The notes: generated by a model not told the origin, from the sequence alone. 64,000 bases of DNA from Paenibacillus mesophilus (GCF_005938385.1 NZ_VCRA01000002.1:434001-498000), one strand, 5' to 3'. Positions 54,602 through 63,496 are shown, numbered from the stretch's first letter. Program-made: numbers and translations.

Positions 54602-55732
54602 ATGATTCGAATTGTTGCGGTTGATGACGAGCAGCCTGCACTTCGCAGAGTCGGAAAGCTGCTGGAGGCGTTTGAAGAAGTCCGTGTGTGCGGTTTGTTC
54701 GATAAATCCCCGGCTTTCCTGGAATACGTATTAACCGACCCGGAGCCGATTGATCTGGTTCTGCTCGATATGGAAATGCCCTCGCTGCACGGTATGGAGC
54801 TGGCAAGGAGAATTCGCGGATGCCGGCCGGAGATCCATATCGCGTTTCTAACCGCTTATGAGGAATTTGCCAGGGAGGCTTTCGATGTGGAGGCGCTCGA
54901 TTATTTATTGAAGCCCGTGATGAAGGAAGATTTATCCCGCATGATCAATCGGTTTGTGAAACGGAGCGGGCGCGACGGAAACCGGGATCATCAGCCTGAA
55001 CGGGGGGTAGAGGTACAGAGCTTCGGTCCGTTCACCGTAACGGCTAATACGGGTGATCAGATCCGGTTTCGAAATTCGAAGGGGAAGGAGCTTCTGGCGT
55101 ATTTACACCATCATCGGGGAAAGCCGGTCAGCAAAACGCAAATTATGGAGGACATCTGGTACGGCCGCGATGCGGAGCGGACCCAGGCCAATTTACATTC
55201 GACGGTCTACCAGCTGCGTAAAGATCTTGAAGCTTACGGAATGTCCGATCTCATCGAACAGACGAAAATTGCAGGAGGCAGCTACTGTCTGAAGTGGTCT
55301 CCTTCCTATGACGATGTCGTTTCCTACGAGGATGAAGTTGCACGGTACAATCAAACGTTATCTTTGACGCATGCGCTAAAAGCCGTTCGATACTACGGCG
55401 GGGGATATTTGACCGGCAGCGGCTACGGTTGGGCTGCGCCGCGGCAAGCGGAGCTGGAGCTCAGTTATGCCGGGCTGCTGGAAGCGATCGTAGATACGTA
55501 TGTACGGCAGCAGCGCTATGATATCGCATTGAATCCGATGCGGAAGTGGGCCGAGCTGTTTCCCTTAAGCGGGCGGATTCATGCCAAGGCGATCGCGCTT
55601 CTGCTGCTAATGAACAGGGAATCTGACGCGAAGGCTTATCACGAATTTGTAATGGAAACGCTCGATCGGCCAGAGGATTTGGCGGAAATCGATTATGCCC
55701 TCTTATCTGCCGACCCGTCGCTATTGTTTTAA
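54602..55732 (+). CDS. Response regulator with winged-helix and BTAD (SARP-like) domains
   Basis: 376 residues. Receiver domain (1-120) with Asp56 in LVLLDMEMP; a winged helix (about 135-235, RNSKGKELLAYLHHHRGKP); then a BTAD/TPR-like domain (about 245-370, EDEVARYNQTLSLTHALKAV and YVRQQRYDIALNPMRKWAEL). This is the SARP-type activator layout with a receiver added. It begins 2 bp after the kinase stop, so it is its direct output, fed by either or both kinase modules. Target genes are not evident. Confidence 0.92.
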   Translation: MIRIVAVDDEQPALRRVGKLLEAFEEVRVCGLFDKSPAFLEYVLTDPEPIDLVLLDMEMPSLHGMELARRIRGCRPEIHIAFLTAYEEFAREAFDVEALDYLLKPVMKEDLSRMINRFVKRSGRDGNRDHQPERGVEVQSFGPFTVTANTGDQIRFRNSKGKELLAYLHHHRGKPVSKTQIMEDIWYGRDAERTQANLHSTVYQLRKDLEAYGMSDLIEQTKIAGGSYCLKWSPSYDDVVSYEDEVARYNQTLSLTHALKAVRYYGGGYLTGSGYGWAAPRQAELELSYAGLLEAIVDTYVRQQRYDIALNPMRKWAELFPLSGRIHAKAIALLLLMNRESDAKAYHEFVMETLDRPEDLAEIDYALLSADPSLLF

Positions 55733-55862
55733 AGGGGCAACATATACACGGATTCGTTCTCCGCTGCGAGGATCCGCTCTCCTGACCGTATTCGTCAGGG
55801 AATCGGGTGTATGATCCTCATAACGGTTGTCAGCCGATTATCGAACAGCGGAGGAAAAAGAA

Positions 55863-56621
55863 ATGAATCAAACACAGGTCGTTAAGAGAGCGGAAGAGCA
55901 AGTCGGAATCGTCTTTATCCACGGTGCGGGCTTGTACGGTAAAATATGGGGGAGCATGACGGAGGGGCTGGAAAACCCGAGTCTTGCTGTCGACTTCCCG
56001 AATGGCAATGCCGCTGACGTCGAGACGCCGAGGAAACACCTTTCCATGCAAGACTATATTACGCATATGAACGATCAGATCGCAGCGTGGAAAGTCCGAA
56101 AATTTGTCATTGTGGCGCACTCGCTCGGCGGAACGCTTGCTCTCAAGGTCGCCGCCGCATTTCCGGACCGGCTTGTCGGGTTTGCGGCGATCGGAGCGGT
56201 AATACCGCAGCGTGGCGGGTCGTTTTTGTCGACGATGCCGTTACCGAAGCGAATGATTCTAGGCGCCCTGCTGCGACTGGCGGGGACGAAGCCGCCCGAG
56301 TCGGCCATTCGGCAAGGGCTGTGCAGCGATTTGTCTCCCGAGCAAGCGGCGGCGGTCGTGAGCGGTTTTGTGCCCGAATCGATTCGGGTATATACGGAAC
56401 GAGTCGGCGCGCTTGCTCCGGACGTACCCAAGCTGTACATAAAGCTCGGGCAGGACCGGGAGCTTCCTCTGCGCGAGCAGGAGCGAATGGCTTCCAATCT
56501 CGGAGCGAATGATACGGAGCTGCTGGATGCAGGACATTTGCCGATGCTGAGCCGGCCGGACGAACTGCTACAAGTACTGAACGCGTTCATGTCCCGTATA
56601 GGTACCGGTGTTCCAGTCTAA
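55863..56621 (+). CDS. Alpha/beta hydrolase
   Basis: 252 residues from the ATG after GCGGAGGAAAAAG. The nucleophile elbow is VAHSLGGT, the oxyanion region HGAGLYGKIWG, and the late His is in AGHLPMLS, giving a Ser-His pair with a probable Asp in LGQDREL. It is soluble with no signal peptide. Esterase, lipase or a biosynthetic editing role are all possible. No partner genes. A terminator lies 32 bp downstream. Confidence 0.87.
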   Translation: MNQTQVVKRAEEQVGIVFIHGAGLYGKIWGSMTEGLENPSLAVDFPNGNAADVETPRKHLSMQDYITHMNDQIAAWKVRKFVIVAHSLGGTLALKVAAAFPDRLVGFAAIGAVIPQRGGSFLSTMPLPKRMILGALLRLAGTKPPESAIRQGLCSDLSPEQAAAVVSGFVPESIRVYTERVGALAPDVPKLYIKLGQDRELPLREQERMASNLGANDTELLDAGHLPMLSRPDELLQVLNAFMSRIGTGVPV

Positions 56622-56652
56622 TCGGGATGATGCCAAGCGAACGGACGAGCCG

Positions 56653-56686
56653 AACGGCTTTCTCATGAGAGAAGCCGTTTTTTTTG
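56653..56686 (+). terminator. Terminator after the alpha/beta hydrolase gene
   Basis: AACGGCTTTCTC pairs with GAGAGAAGCCGTT (one bulge), followed by eight T. Confidence 0.85.
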
Positions 56687-56790
56687 ACCCTTTTGAGAAA
56701 CCTGACATGAAGCGCTTTCTTTTCAGTTTGCAACGATAGGGGGTCTGTTACCATTGCGATAGTTGTTCGCGAAGGAGGAGACAGACCGGG

Positions 56791-58950
56791 ATGCTATTCA
56801 AGACTATTACGGCTTCGATTCGCTCGTCTCCGGGATTTGTATTGCTCATCGGACTGGGAGCCGTATTCGAACTATCGTTCCACTACTTATCCGCTCTCAG
56901 CTACAAATATTTGATAGATAAAGCGCTGCTGCCGCGCGATGCATCCGCGCTGGCTCTTCTGGTGGGCACTTTGTTTTGTATCGGGCTGCTGAACGTGATT
57001 GCCGGAATTGGCAGTGACTATGCCAAAGCAAGATTGGGCGCGAAGCTGTTGTTCGAGTACCGGATGAAGCTGTTCCGGCATATGCAGATGCAGTCCCATC
57101 GTTTCTACGAACGGTTCGGAATCGGCGATCTCTTGGCGAGATATACCGACGATATTCCGGCCATTCAGACGGCTGTGCTGCAAACCGTTTCAAGAGGACT
57201 CCTATCCGCTCTCAGCGTCGCGATCGGACTTTCGATTCTTTTCGCAATGGAATGGAAGCTTACGCTGCTCGCCATTGCCGGTTCGGTTCTGCTATTCGTG
57301 CCTTACCGGCTGCTTAAGTCTCGATCGCTTGCATGGAACGAGGCCTATTCGTCGCACCTCGAACAGTTCACCGGATCGATCGACGAAAATATTAAGGCAG
57401 CCAAAGTCATACGAGCGTTCGACCTGCGGCGGAACATGCTGGCCCAAGTAGAAGGGAACCTTCGGACGATGATGTCGATCGGCGTACGGAGGAGCTTCGT
57501 CAATACGAATCTGAACCGCTTGCCAATGCTGGCCATCTCGATCTTAACCGCCGTCATTCTCGGTTACGGCAGCTATCTTACCTTCAGCGGGAAGCTGACG
57601 ATCGGCAGCTTCATCGCTTATAATTCCATCTTTATTACAGTAGGACAATCAATGTTCAGCATTGCGGCGGTCCTTCCCTACTACCTGTCGGCGAGAACGA
57701 GTCTTCATCGTGTCGAGCAAGTGATGAACTGGCAGCCTGAAGTGACGGAGCTCGGTACGCAGGAACTCCCTTCCATTCGGCGGGGGATAGGGCTGCACAA
57801 CGTATCCTTTGCTTACGTTTCCGAGGAGCCGGTGCTGAGGCAATTGAATCTCGAGATTCCCTTAACCGGCTGCACGTCAATAGTCGGTGCGAGCGGATCG
57901 GGAAAAAGCACGGTGCTTCAGCTTCTGCTGCGATTCGCCGATCCCGATAGCGGCACGGTTTCGTACGATGGACATGATATTCGGGAAGTCCGCTACGCTT
58001 CGCTGCTCCGCCAGATCGGGGTCGTCTTTCAAGATTCGATTCTGTTTCATGCCTCGATTCGGGACAATATCCTTGTCGGCAAGCCGGACGCGAATGAAGA
58101 GGAGATCGTGGAAGCCGCAAGAGCCGCGGGAATTCATGAGACGATTGTCGGATTTGCGAAGGGGTATGACACCATCGTACGCAATCAGGGGGATAATTTG
58201 TCCGGCGGACAACGGCAGAGGATCGCGTTGGCCCGAGCGCTGCTGCGCAAGCCGAATGTATTATTTTTGGACGAAGCCACCTCGGCGCTCGACCCGGACA
58301 CCGAGCGTGCGGTGAATGAGACGATTTGGTCGCTGGCGGGCAGCAGAGCGATCATTTCCGTTACGCATCGCCTGGCATACGCAGCCAAGTCCGACCGCAT
58401 CATCGTCCTTGATCAAGGAACGGTTGCGGAGTCCGGATCGCATGAGGAGTTGATGAAGCGTGAGGGATTGTATCATCGGATGTGGGAGAAGCAGCAAGGA
58501 TTCGTACTGTCCAAAGGCGACGGCGGTGCCCGAGTGGAACTGGATCGGCTCCGAATGCTGCCTTTCTTCCGGGGAATCGAATCCGACGCGCTGCAGCAGA
58601 TCACCCGTTTGTTCGTCACGGAGAAATTCGAAGCAGGCGTTCCCGTGGTCGAGCAGGGCGATCAGGGAGACAAATTTTATTTGATTGCGAGAGGGAAAGT
58701 GGAAGTCATGGTCGCTTCGGCTGTGGGTGAGCGTAAAAAAATAGCCATCCTTTCGGACGGAGACCATTTTGGAGAGATCGCACTCATGCACCATATTCCG
58801 AGAACGGCCAGCATCGTTACCTCGACGCCATGCTTGCTGCTGTCTTTGTCGTACGAGCATTTCCATCCGCTTATGGTTCAATATCCTTCGATCCGGAGAG
58901 GACTCGAAGCTACGTTACAAATGCGAATGCAGGGGAGAGATGCGCAATGA
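56791..58950 (+). CDS. ABC exporter fused to a C-terminal cyclic-nucleotide-binding domain
   Basis: 719 residues behind GAAGGAGGAG. Six membrane helices (about 15-310) and an ABC ATPase (about 335-565) with Walker A GASGSGKST, signature NLSGGQRQRIALARALL and Walker B VLFLDEATSALD form a complete half-exporter. A cNMP-binding fold follows at about 590-712: FYLIARGKVEVM and the phosphate-binding cassette FGEIALMHHIPRTASI, whose Glu and Arg would hold cyclic nucleotide. No peptidase domain. Similar exporters with cNMP domains occur beside RiPP peptides. Its TGA overlaps the next gene's ATG, tying it to the GNAT-like protein. Confidence 0.92.
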   Translation: MLFKTITASIRSSPGFVLLIGLGAVFELSFHYLSALSYKYLIDKALLPRDASALALLVGTLFCIGLLNVIAGIGSDYAKARLGAKLLFEYRMKLFRHMQMQSHRFYERFGIGDLLARYTDDIPAIQTAVLQTVSRGLLSALSVAIGLSILFAMEWKLTLLAIAGSVLLFVPYRLLKSRSLAWNEAYSSHLEQFTGSIDENIKAAKVIRAFDLRRNMLAQVEGNLRTMMSIGVRRSFVNTNLNRLPMLAISILTAVILGYGSYLTFSGKLTIGSFIAYNSIFITVGQSMFSIAAVLPYYLSARTSLHRVEQVMNWQPEVTELGTQELPSIRRGIGLHNVSFAYVSEEPVLRQLNLEIPLTGCTSIVGASGSGKSTVLQLLLRFADPDSGTVSYDGHDIREVRYASLLRQIGVVFQDSILFHASIRDNILVGKPDANEEEIVEAARAAGIHETIVGFAKGYDTIVRNQGDNLSGGQRQRIALARALLRKPNVLFLDEATSALDPDTERAVNETIWSLAGSRAIISVTHRLAYAAKSDRIIVLDQGTVAESGSHEELMKREGLYHRMWEKQQGFVLSKGDGGARVELDRLRMLPFFRGIESDALQQITRLFVTEKFEAGVPVVEQGDQGDKFYLIARGKVEVMVASAVGERKKIAILSDGDHFGEIALMHHIPRTASIVTSTPCLLLSLSYEHFHPLMVQYPSIRRGLEATLQMRMQGRDAQ

Positions 58951-59474
58951 TACAGTGGGTATCCGCCGATTCGGAAGAAGATAGGGAGAATGGAGTGCGC
59001 TTCCTGTGCCGGAATGGAGAAAAGCTCGGCGTTCCGTACAAGTGGAGTACGGTTATGTCTTCTTTGTCCTGTTCCTTGAACGAGAACGGATTCATGATCG
59101 CTCTGGACGATTACGGGCAGGTAGGAGGGGCTCTGGCGTATACGTACGGTACGGGGGAGGATGATTATGAGAACCGCAGCCGGATCGAAGTTCATCTTCT
59201 ATACATCGATAAACCGTTTCGCGGCGAGAAAGCGCTGGTGGAAACGATTCAAGCCCTTTCCTCGCATGTATTAGCACTGCCGCAACGTATCGGGGAAATC
59301 GGGTTTTATTGCGTGCCGGCAAAAGGCAACAGACGTCTATACGGCAAGTGCGCGACGATCCGGAACACAAAGCTGCATCCATGCGGCATATTGGATTTCT
59401 ATACCGCCGCACCCGAAAGCTTACGACAATATGCCGTCAGTCGAATGGCACGGGAGAAGACAGAGCGGGAATAA
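58947..59474 (+). CDS. GNAT-fold-like protein, paralog of 59716, coupled to the cNMP exporter
   Basis: 175 residues; the ATG overlaps the exporter stop (ATGA), and the frame extending back to 58830 lies inside the exporter gene. IEVHLLYIDKPFRGEKALVETIQ has the place of the GNAT strand 4-helix 3 unit, but the CoA loop is degenerate (FRGEKA). NRRLYGKCATIRN near the end matches NRLYGKIAAKRY in the neighbouring gene product, so the two are paralogs. Possible acyl- or acetyltransferase acting on the exported peptide; the evidence is context only. Confidence 0.65.
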   Translation: MIQWVSADSEEDRENGVRFLCRNGEKLGVPYKWSTVMSSLSCSLNENGFMIALDDYGQVGGALAYTYGTGEDDYENRSRIEVHLLYIDKPFRGEKALVETIQALSSHVLALPQRIGEIGFYCVPAKGNRRLYGKCATIRNTKLHPCGILDFYTAAPESLRQYAVSRMAREKTERE

Positions 59475-59512
59475 GACCAGCATCGCTGCTGGCCTCCCGC
59501 ATAGGACTGTTA

Positions 59513-59608
59513 TTACTCTTTCGATGATGGCTTGGAATTTTCATTTGCTCCCCCGTCATCACGTTCGACCCCCGAGGCCATTGGCGCATTGCAAGCAGGT
59601 GCTCCCAT
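59513..59608 (-). CDS. 31-residue peptide with one Cys, candidate exported peptide or RiPP precursor
   Basis: ATG preceded by a perfect AAGGAGGTGAT Shine-Dalgarno; product begins MGAPACNAPMASGVE and ends in the polar tail NSKPSSKE. One Cys, no hydrophobic signal, no clear leader-core cut. It has its own promoter (TTGAAT-N17-TATAGT) and lies head to head with one GNAT-like gene and tail to tail with the other, next to a cNMP-domain exporter. It is too short for routine gene callers. Alternatives: a regulator peptide, a pheromone precursor, or chance. Confidence 0.6.
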   Translation of the reverse strand: MGAPACNAPMASGVERDDGGANENSKPSSKE

Positions 59609-59640
59609 TCGTATCACCTCCTTCATCGGAATTATTAATT

Positions 59641-59669
59641 ACTATAAACAACAAAAATAGAAAATTCAA
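59641..59669 (-). promoter_or_regulatory. SigmaA-type promoter of the 31-residue peptide gene
   Basis: On the minus strand TTGAAT (59664-59669), 17-bp spacer, TATAGT (59641-59646), 32 bp before the ATG. Confidence 0.65.
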
Positions 59670-59715
59670 CAATAAATTGAAAAAAATACTATTTAAAAAA
59701 AAAGGGGGTTAACCA

Positions 59716-60222
59716 ATGGTCCAATTCGAAATTTGCTCAAAGACGGGGCAATGGAGCCGATTTACCGATTTCTACGTCGAGCACCGAACTCGCATTATCC
59801 CGGGCTACAAAGTCAGTCACGTGCTTACAGACGTCCAAAATTATATGAAGCAGGGGAGGGGAGCCATACTCGTTGACGGCTTGAATCAAGTGATCGGGAT
59901 CGGATGTTTCGTGCTTGGGTTGAAGGAAGAAGGATTTAAGAACAAAGAAATCGCCGTGCTGGGCAACTGCTATTTTAAGGAGGAGTATCAAAATAACCGG
60001 ACGTTTATACGGGGCTTGCAAGTTTTGGCCGATCAAATATGGGACGCGAATCGGGACGTGAAGGAAGTGAGAATTCCCACATCGGCCAGTAATGTCTACA
60101 CGAACCGTCTGTACGGGAAGATTGCGGCGAAGCGGTATTCGTATGACACCGGCTATGGGACGTTTCACGTATATTCGACGCCCTATAGCGAATTTGCCGA
60201 CTACTGTGACCGGTTTCGCTGA
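59716..60222 (+). CDS. GNAT-fold-like protein, paralog of 58947
   Basis: 168 residues behind AAAGGGGGTTAACCA. IAVLGNCYFKEEYQNNRTFI occupies the GNAT strand 4-helix 3 position with a non-canonical CoA loop; VRIPTSASNVYTNRLYGKIA is the late GNAT segment and aligns with the paralog upstream. It is divergent from the 31-residue peptide gene with an AT-rich, shared promoter region. Probable acyltransferase or a catalytically dead relative. The substrate could be the small peptide (inference). Confidence 0.7.
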   Translation: MVQFEICSKTGQWSRFTDFYVEHRTRIIPGYKVSHVLTDVQNYMKQGRGAILVDGLNQVIGIGCFVLGLKEEGFKNKEIAVLGNCYFKEEYQNNRTFIRGLQVLADQIWDANRDVKEVRIPTSASNVYTNRLYGKIAAKRYSYDTGYGTFHVYSTPYSEFADYCDRFR

Positions 60223-60266
60223 GCATTGTTGATGCAGCCCCAAGAACCGGCCGAGAATAGGAAAAA

Positions 60267-60305
60267 GCGCCGCCGGTTCGGGATTCGAGCCGGGGCGCCT
60301 TTTTC
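60267..60305. terminator. Strong bidirectional hairpin terminator
   Basis: GCGCCGCCGGTTCG pairs with CGAGCCGGGGCGC (one bulge, one G-T), flanked by A run and T run. It looks superficially like a tRNA T arm but is not one. Confidence 0.8.
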
Positions 60306-60327
60306 TGGACATACCATTAAATGAATT

Positions 60328-60460
60328 GCGGAACCTCTTTCCGCTATGTTGGATATTTCACGGCATCTCCTGTTTATAACGGAACTCTATTCCGTTAAAC
60401 CATGCATGAGGGGCTTTCTTGAAGGCAAATCGACTCGATAATGGAATAGAATTCCGTTAT
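60328..60460. repeat. Cluster of three CGGAA-TTCCG palindromes (intergenic repeat)
   Basis: GCGGAACCTCTTTCCGC (60328-60344), TAACGGAA-N5-TTCCGTTA (60377-60397) and ATAATGGAAT-AGA-ATTCCGTTAT (60438-60460) are related stems spaced about 45-60 bp apart. Similar palindromes recur between genes in Paenibacillus and Cohnella genomes as I recall; this is recollection, not a search. Confidence 0.7.
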
Positions 60461-60467
60461 TTTACGA

Positions 60468-61880
60468 TTATACAGGAATCGGCCCGAAAGCAAGCAGTGG
60501 AATGCCGCGCTCGTCCTTGATATTGACGGCGGGATTCAACCCGTTGCCGTGCCAGAGTCGGGTTCCGTCCGGAGCGGATCGTTCGAAGCGGATGAGTACG
60601 CTGTCCCCTTCAGCCGAAATTGCTGCCGTAACCGGAAGCGGCGCACCCGAATGATCGGCGGCGAATCCGAAAGGATTGCCGATCGGCTGCAACAGTCGGC
60701 CGTTCACGCCGCTGAGAGCGACCCGAAGCAGCGTGCGGTCGGCATTCCACTCGAAGCCGCTCGGGCGTGGTCCCGGCTTCGCCGCATCGATGCCATAAGC
60801 GATGCTTAGCGCCCGCCACGCCATCCGTTTACCGACTTCCCGAAGCGACGGAGCATCCAAATGGATCGAATCCGACAACGTCGCATCGATCGTCGGCACG
60901 ATGGCCGCGCAGCCGAGCTCGCTTTCCATCAGCCGCTGTTCCTCGCGAATATGATCCCACGATTCCGGTCCCCGACCCCACGTATACACTACGGAAAGCT
61001 GGGCATAGACGAAAGGCAGCCCGGGGTCGCCCAAATCGCGCCGTAAGGCCTCCACAAACGATTTTGTCCGCTCGCGGTAATACGGAGCCGCTTGCTCGTT
61101 CGCGTCGCTCTCTCCTTGATACCATAACACGCCCTTTACTTTACCGCCCTGCTTGCGCACTTTGCGCATCATCGCGCTGTACAAGGTCGTGCCGATATCG
61201 CCCGGACGCTCGCGGTCCCATTGCTCCATGCTCGTTCCGCCGTGCGCGCACATGATTAGGCCGACCGGAACGCCCGTATGCCGCAGCAGCTCCTTGGCGA
61301 ATGGGATGGCAAGACTGGCGCCTCTTATCCGGTTATGCCTGGCGATGGTGTCACCGATTACCGGATGCTGCGGGGTAGGCGTAATCCGGTGTACAGGGTC
61401 GATCGAATCGTTCAGCCAACAGAGCGGATCTTCCGCGATTCCCCACCGGTCTCCCAAGTAGAAGCAGCTTACCCCTTCCTGTGGCGATTCGAAGTCCACA
61501 AGCTTACCGCAGCCTTCCATGTTGGATTGTCCCGCCATAACCCACAGATCCCCAACGAAAACGGGTTCAACGCTGAAGGCCGAGACGACTGCTTCGTTCG
61601 AGCCGCCCGCCGATGCCGAAATTCGGACTTCCACTGTGTAACGCCCTATAGGCGCTTCAGCCAAATGCCCTACAAATTCGGTTCCGTCGATGGAGCCGAT
61701 CGTCGTCCATTCCGAGCCAGTCGCACTCGAGATGAAACGGGCTTCCACATTGCCGGTCACAGCGAAAGACAACTGGAAGCGGATCGGAAGCGCGGCGGCA
61801 TTCCGTTCATTTCTTTGATACACGGCATGCGGAATCGGGTCGATTACGTTTACCGCTATCGCCGGGCTATTGGTATTCAT
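60468..61880 (-). CDS. Sialate O-acetylesterase-like SGNH/SASA hydrolase
   Basis: 470 residues from the ATG 7 bp after GGTGGGGGTG; an ATG six codons earlier lacks a ribosome binding site. An N-terminal beta-sandwich (about 1-115) leads to the esterase domain: VMAGQSNMEGCG holds the nucleophile Ser, followed by CAHGGTSMEQW and LWYQGESDAN (oxyanion Gly, Asn), with SIHLDAPS as the Asp-x-x-His-like end. The family removes O-acetyl groups from sialic acids or xylan. No signal peptide is visible, so it may act on imported oligosaccharides. It stands alone. Confidence 0.9.
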   Translation of the reverse strand: MNTNSPAIAVNVIDPIPHAVYQRNERNAAALPIRFQLSFAVTGNVEARFISSATGSEWTTIGSIDGTEFVGHLAEAPIGRYTVEVRISASAGGSNEAVVSAFSVEPVFVGDLWVMAGQSNMEGCGKLVDFESPQEGVSCFYLGDRWGIAEDPLCWLNDSIDPVHRITPTPQHPVIGDTIARHNRIRGASLAIPFAKELLRHTGVPVGLIMCAHGGTSMEQWDRERPGDIGTTLYSAMMRKVRKQGGKVKGVLWYQGESDANEQAAPYYRERTKSFVEALRRDLGDPGLPFVYAQLSVVYTWGRGPESWDHIREEQRLMESELGCAAIVPTIDATLSDSIHLDAPSLREVGKRMAWRALSIAYGIDAAKPGPRPSGFEWNADRTLLRVALSGVNGRLLQPIGNPFGFAADHSGAPLPVTAAISAEGDSVLIRFERSAPDGTRLWHGNGLNPAVNIKDERGIPLLAFGPIPV

Positions 61881-62081
61881 TGAAGGCACCCCCACCATCT
61901 ACTCTAATTCGAAATAAGAGTATATAGTTCCACGCCTTAGGGCAGATTCCTTCCAGTGGAGAAAAAAATGGCAAAACGGGAACCGGTCCAACCCTGATCG
62001 AATCGCCTAACCACATATTGTAACCACAAGGCTGCCGGAACGAACCGCGGCTTTTGGTTGTCACCATTTCGCCAGAAACGA

Positions 62082-62097
62082 TGTGACGGCTATCACA
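62082..62097 (+). promoter_or_regulatory. FNR/CRP-type operator upstream of hcp
   Basis: TGTGA-CGGCTA-TCACA is a perfect CRP/FNR-family box, about 80 bp before the hcp ATG. That distance fits a class II position near -41.5 if transcription starts near 62131. The remainder of the 290-bp gap shows no other feature. Confidence 0.75.
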
Positions 62098-62170
62098 TTA
62101 ACCTCCAACCGCTTCTGATAAGCTAATAGCTGTAAAAGAACATAGCGAATCGCCGAATGGAGGATGCATC

Positions 62171-63463
62171 ATGTTTTGTTACCAATGCGAACAAACGCCT
62201 AGCGGCGGCTGCAAGGTTATCGGAGTATGCGGGAAAGACGAGACGATCGCAAGTTTGCAGGATACGATCATTTTTGCTCTGAAGGGAATTGCCGCTTACG
62301 CCACGCATGCCAGACAGCTCGGTTATACGGACCCGGAAGTAGATCGAATAACGCATGAAGCCCTTTATCTGACATTAACCAACTCCAATTTCAATCTGCA
62401 GGAACACCTGGATATGGCCATGAAGGTCGGAAATGCCGCTGTACGGATCATGGATGTGCTCGACCGGGCGCATACGACGCACTTCGGTATTCCGCAGCCG
62501 GTTACGGTACCGCAGAATAAGATCGAGGGCAAGTGCATCGTCGTAACGGGGCACAACCTGTATGCGCTGGAAGAGCTGCTTAAGCAGACGGAAGGCAAAG
62601 GCATCAACATCTATACCCACTCCGAGATGCTGCCGGCCCACGGATATCCGAAGCTGAAGCAATATGCACACTTAAAAGGAAACATCGGGAAAGCCTGGTA
62701 TGATCAACGCCGGCTGTTCGAGCAGTTCCCCGGAGCGATTCTGGCGACGACAAATTGCGTTATGCCAATCAAGGGTACGTATGCGGATCGCTTCTTCTCC
62801 TACGAGGTTGCCGGACTCGAGAACGTCACGAAAATCGTCGGCGAAGATTTTTCGCCGCTGATCGAGCGGGCGCTTGAGCTGCCGGAGGCGAATATCGACT
62901 CCAAGCAGGTGCTGACCACCGGCTACCACCATGAAACCGTCATCGGGCTTGCGCCGGAAATCATCCAAGCGGTAAAGGACGGACTGATCAAACGTTTCTT
63001 CGTCATCGCCGGATGCGACGCTCCGGGCAAAGGCGGAGAGTACTACCGCGAATTGGCGACATCGCTCCCTAACGATACGGTCATCTTGACGACATCCTGC
63101 GGCAAGTTCCGCTTTAATGATGTGGACTACGGTACAGTTGCCGGAACAGGTATTCCGCGGTATATCGATTTGGGCCAATGCAACAATTCCGGCTCCACGG
63201 TCAAAATCGCGCTGGCGCTCGCCGACGCCTTCGGCTGCAGTGTCAACGACCTGCCGGTGAGCATCGTGCTGTCTTGGTTCGAGCAAAAGGCCGTCGCCAT
63301 ATTGTTAGGCTTGTTCAGTCTCGGAATCCGGGATATCCGTATCGGTCCGAAGGCGCCGGAGTTCATTAACGAAGGTGTCTTGAACGTGCTCGTCGATAAG
63401 TTCGGTCTGAAGCTGATCGGCGATGCGCAAGAGGATATGGTGGCGATGCTTTCTCTGCACTAA
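62171..63463 (+). CDS. hcp: Hydroxylamine reductase (hybrid cluster protein)
   Basis: 430 residues. The N-terminal Fe-S motif is C3-x2-C6-x7-C14-x5-C20, and the hybrid cluster ligands further on include the His, Glu and Cys of VTGHNLYALEE, TTNCVMP, AGCDAPGKGGEYY and TTSCGKFRFN. At 430 residues it belongs to the short class lacking part of the helical domain. Hcp reduces hydroxylamine and nitric oxide under nitrosative or anaerobic conditions. The FNR/CRP box upstream fits that. The start is behind GGAGG; a terminator follows. Confidence 0.95.
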   Translation: MFCYQCEQTPSGGCKVIGVCGKDETIASLQDTIIFALKGIAAYATHARQLGYTDPEVDRITHEALYLTLTNSNFNLQEHLDMAMKVGNAAVRIMDVLDRAHTTHFGIPQPVTVPQNKIEGKCIVVTGHNLYALEELLKQTEGKGINIYTHSEMLPAHGYPKLKQYAHLKGNIGKAWYDQRRLFEQFPGAILATTNCVMPIKGTYADRFFSYEVAGLENVTKIVGEDFSPLIERALELPEANIDSKQVLTTGYHHETVIGLAPEIIQAVKDGLIKRFFVIAGCDAPGKGGEYYRELATSLPNDTVILTTSCGKFRFNDVDYGTVAGTGIPRYIDLGQCNNSGSTVKIALALADAFGCSVNDLPVSIVLSWFEQKAVAILLGLFSLGIRDIRIGPKAPEFINEGVLNVLVDKFGLKLIGDAQEDMVAMLSLH

Positions 63464-63496
63464 ACGGATTACAAGCTGCCATATCGATACATGAAG

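Noticed and set aside
60267..60305. tRNA-like arm (GGTTCG...TCGAGCC)
   Set aside because: No acceptor, D or anticodon arms on either side; A and T runs make it a terminator.
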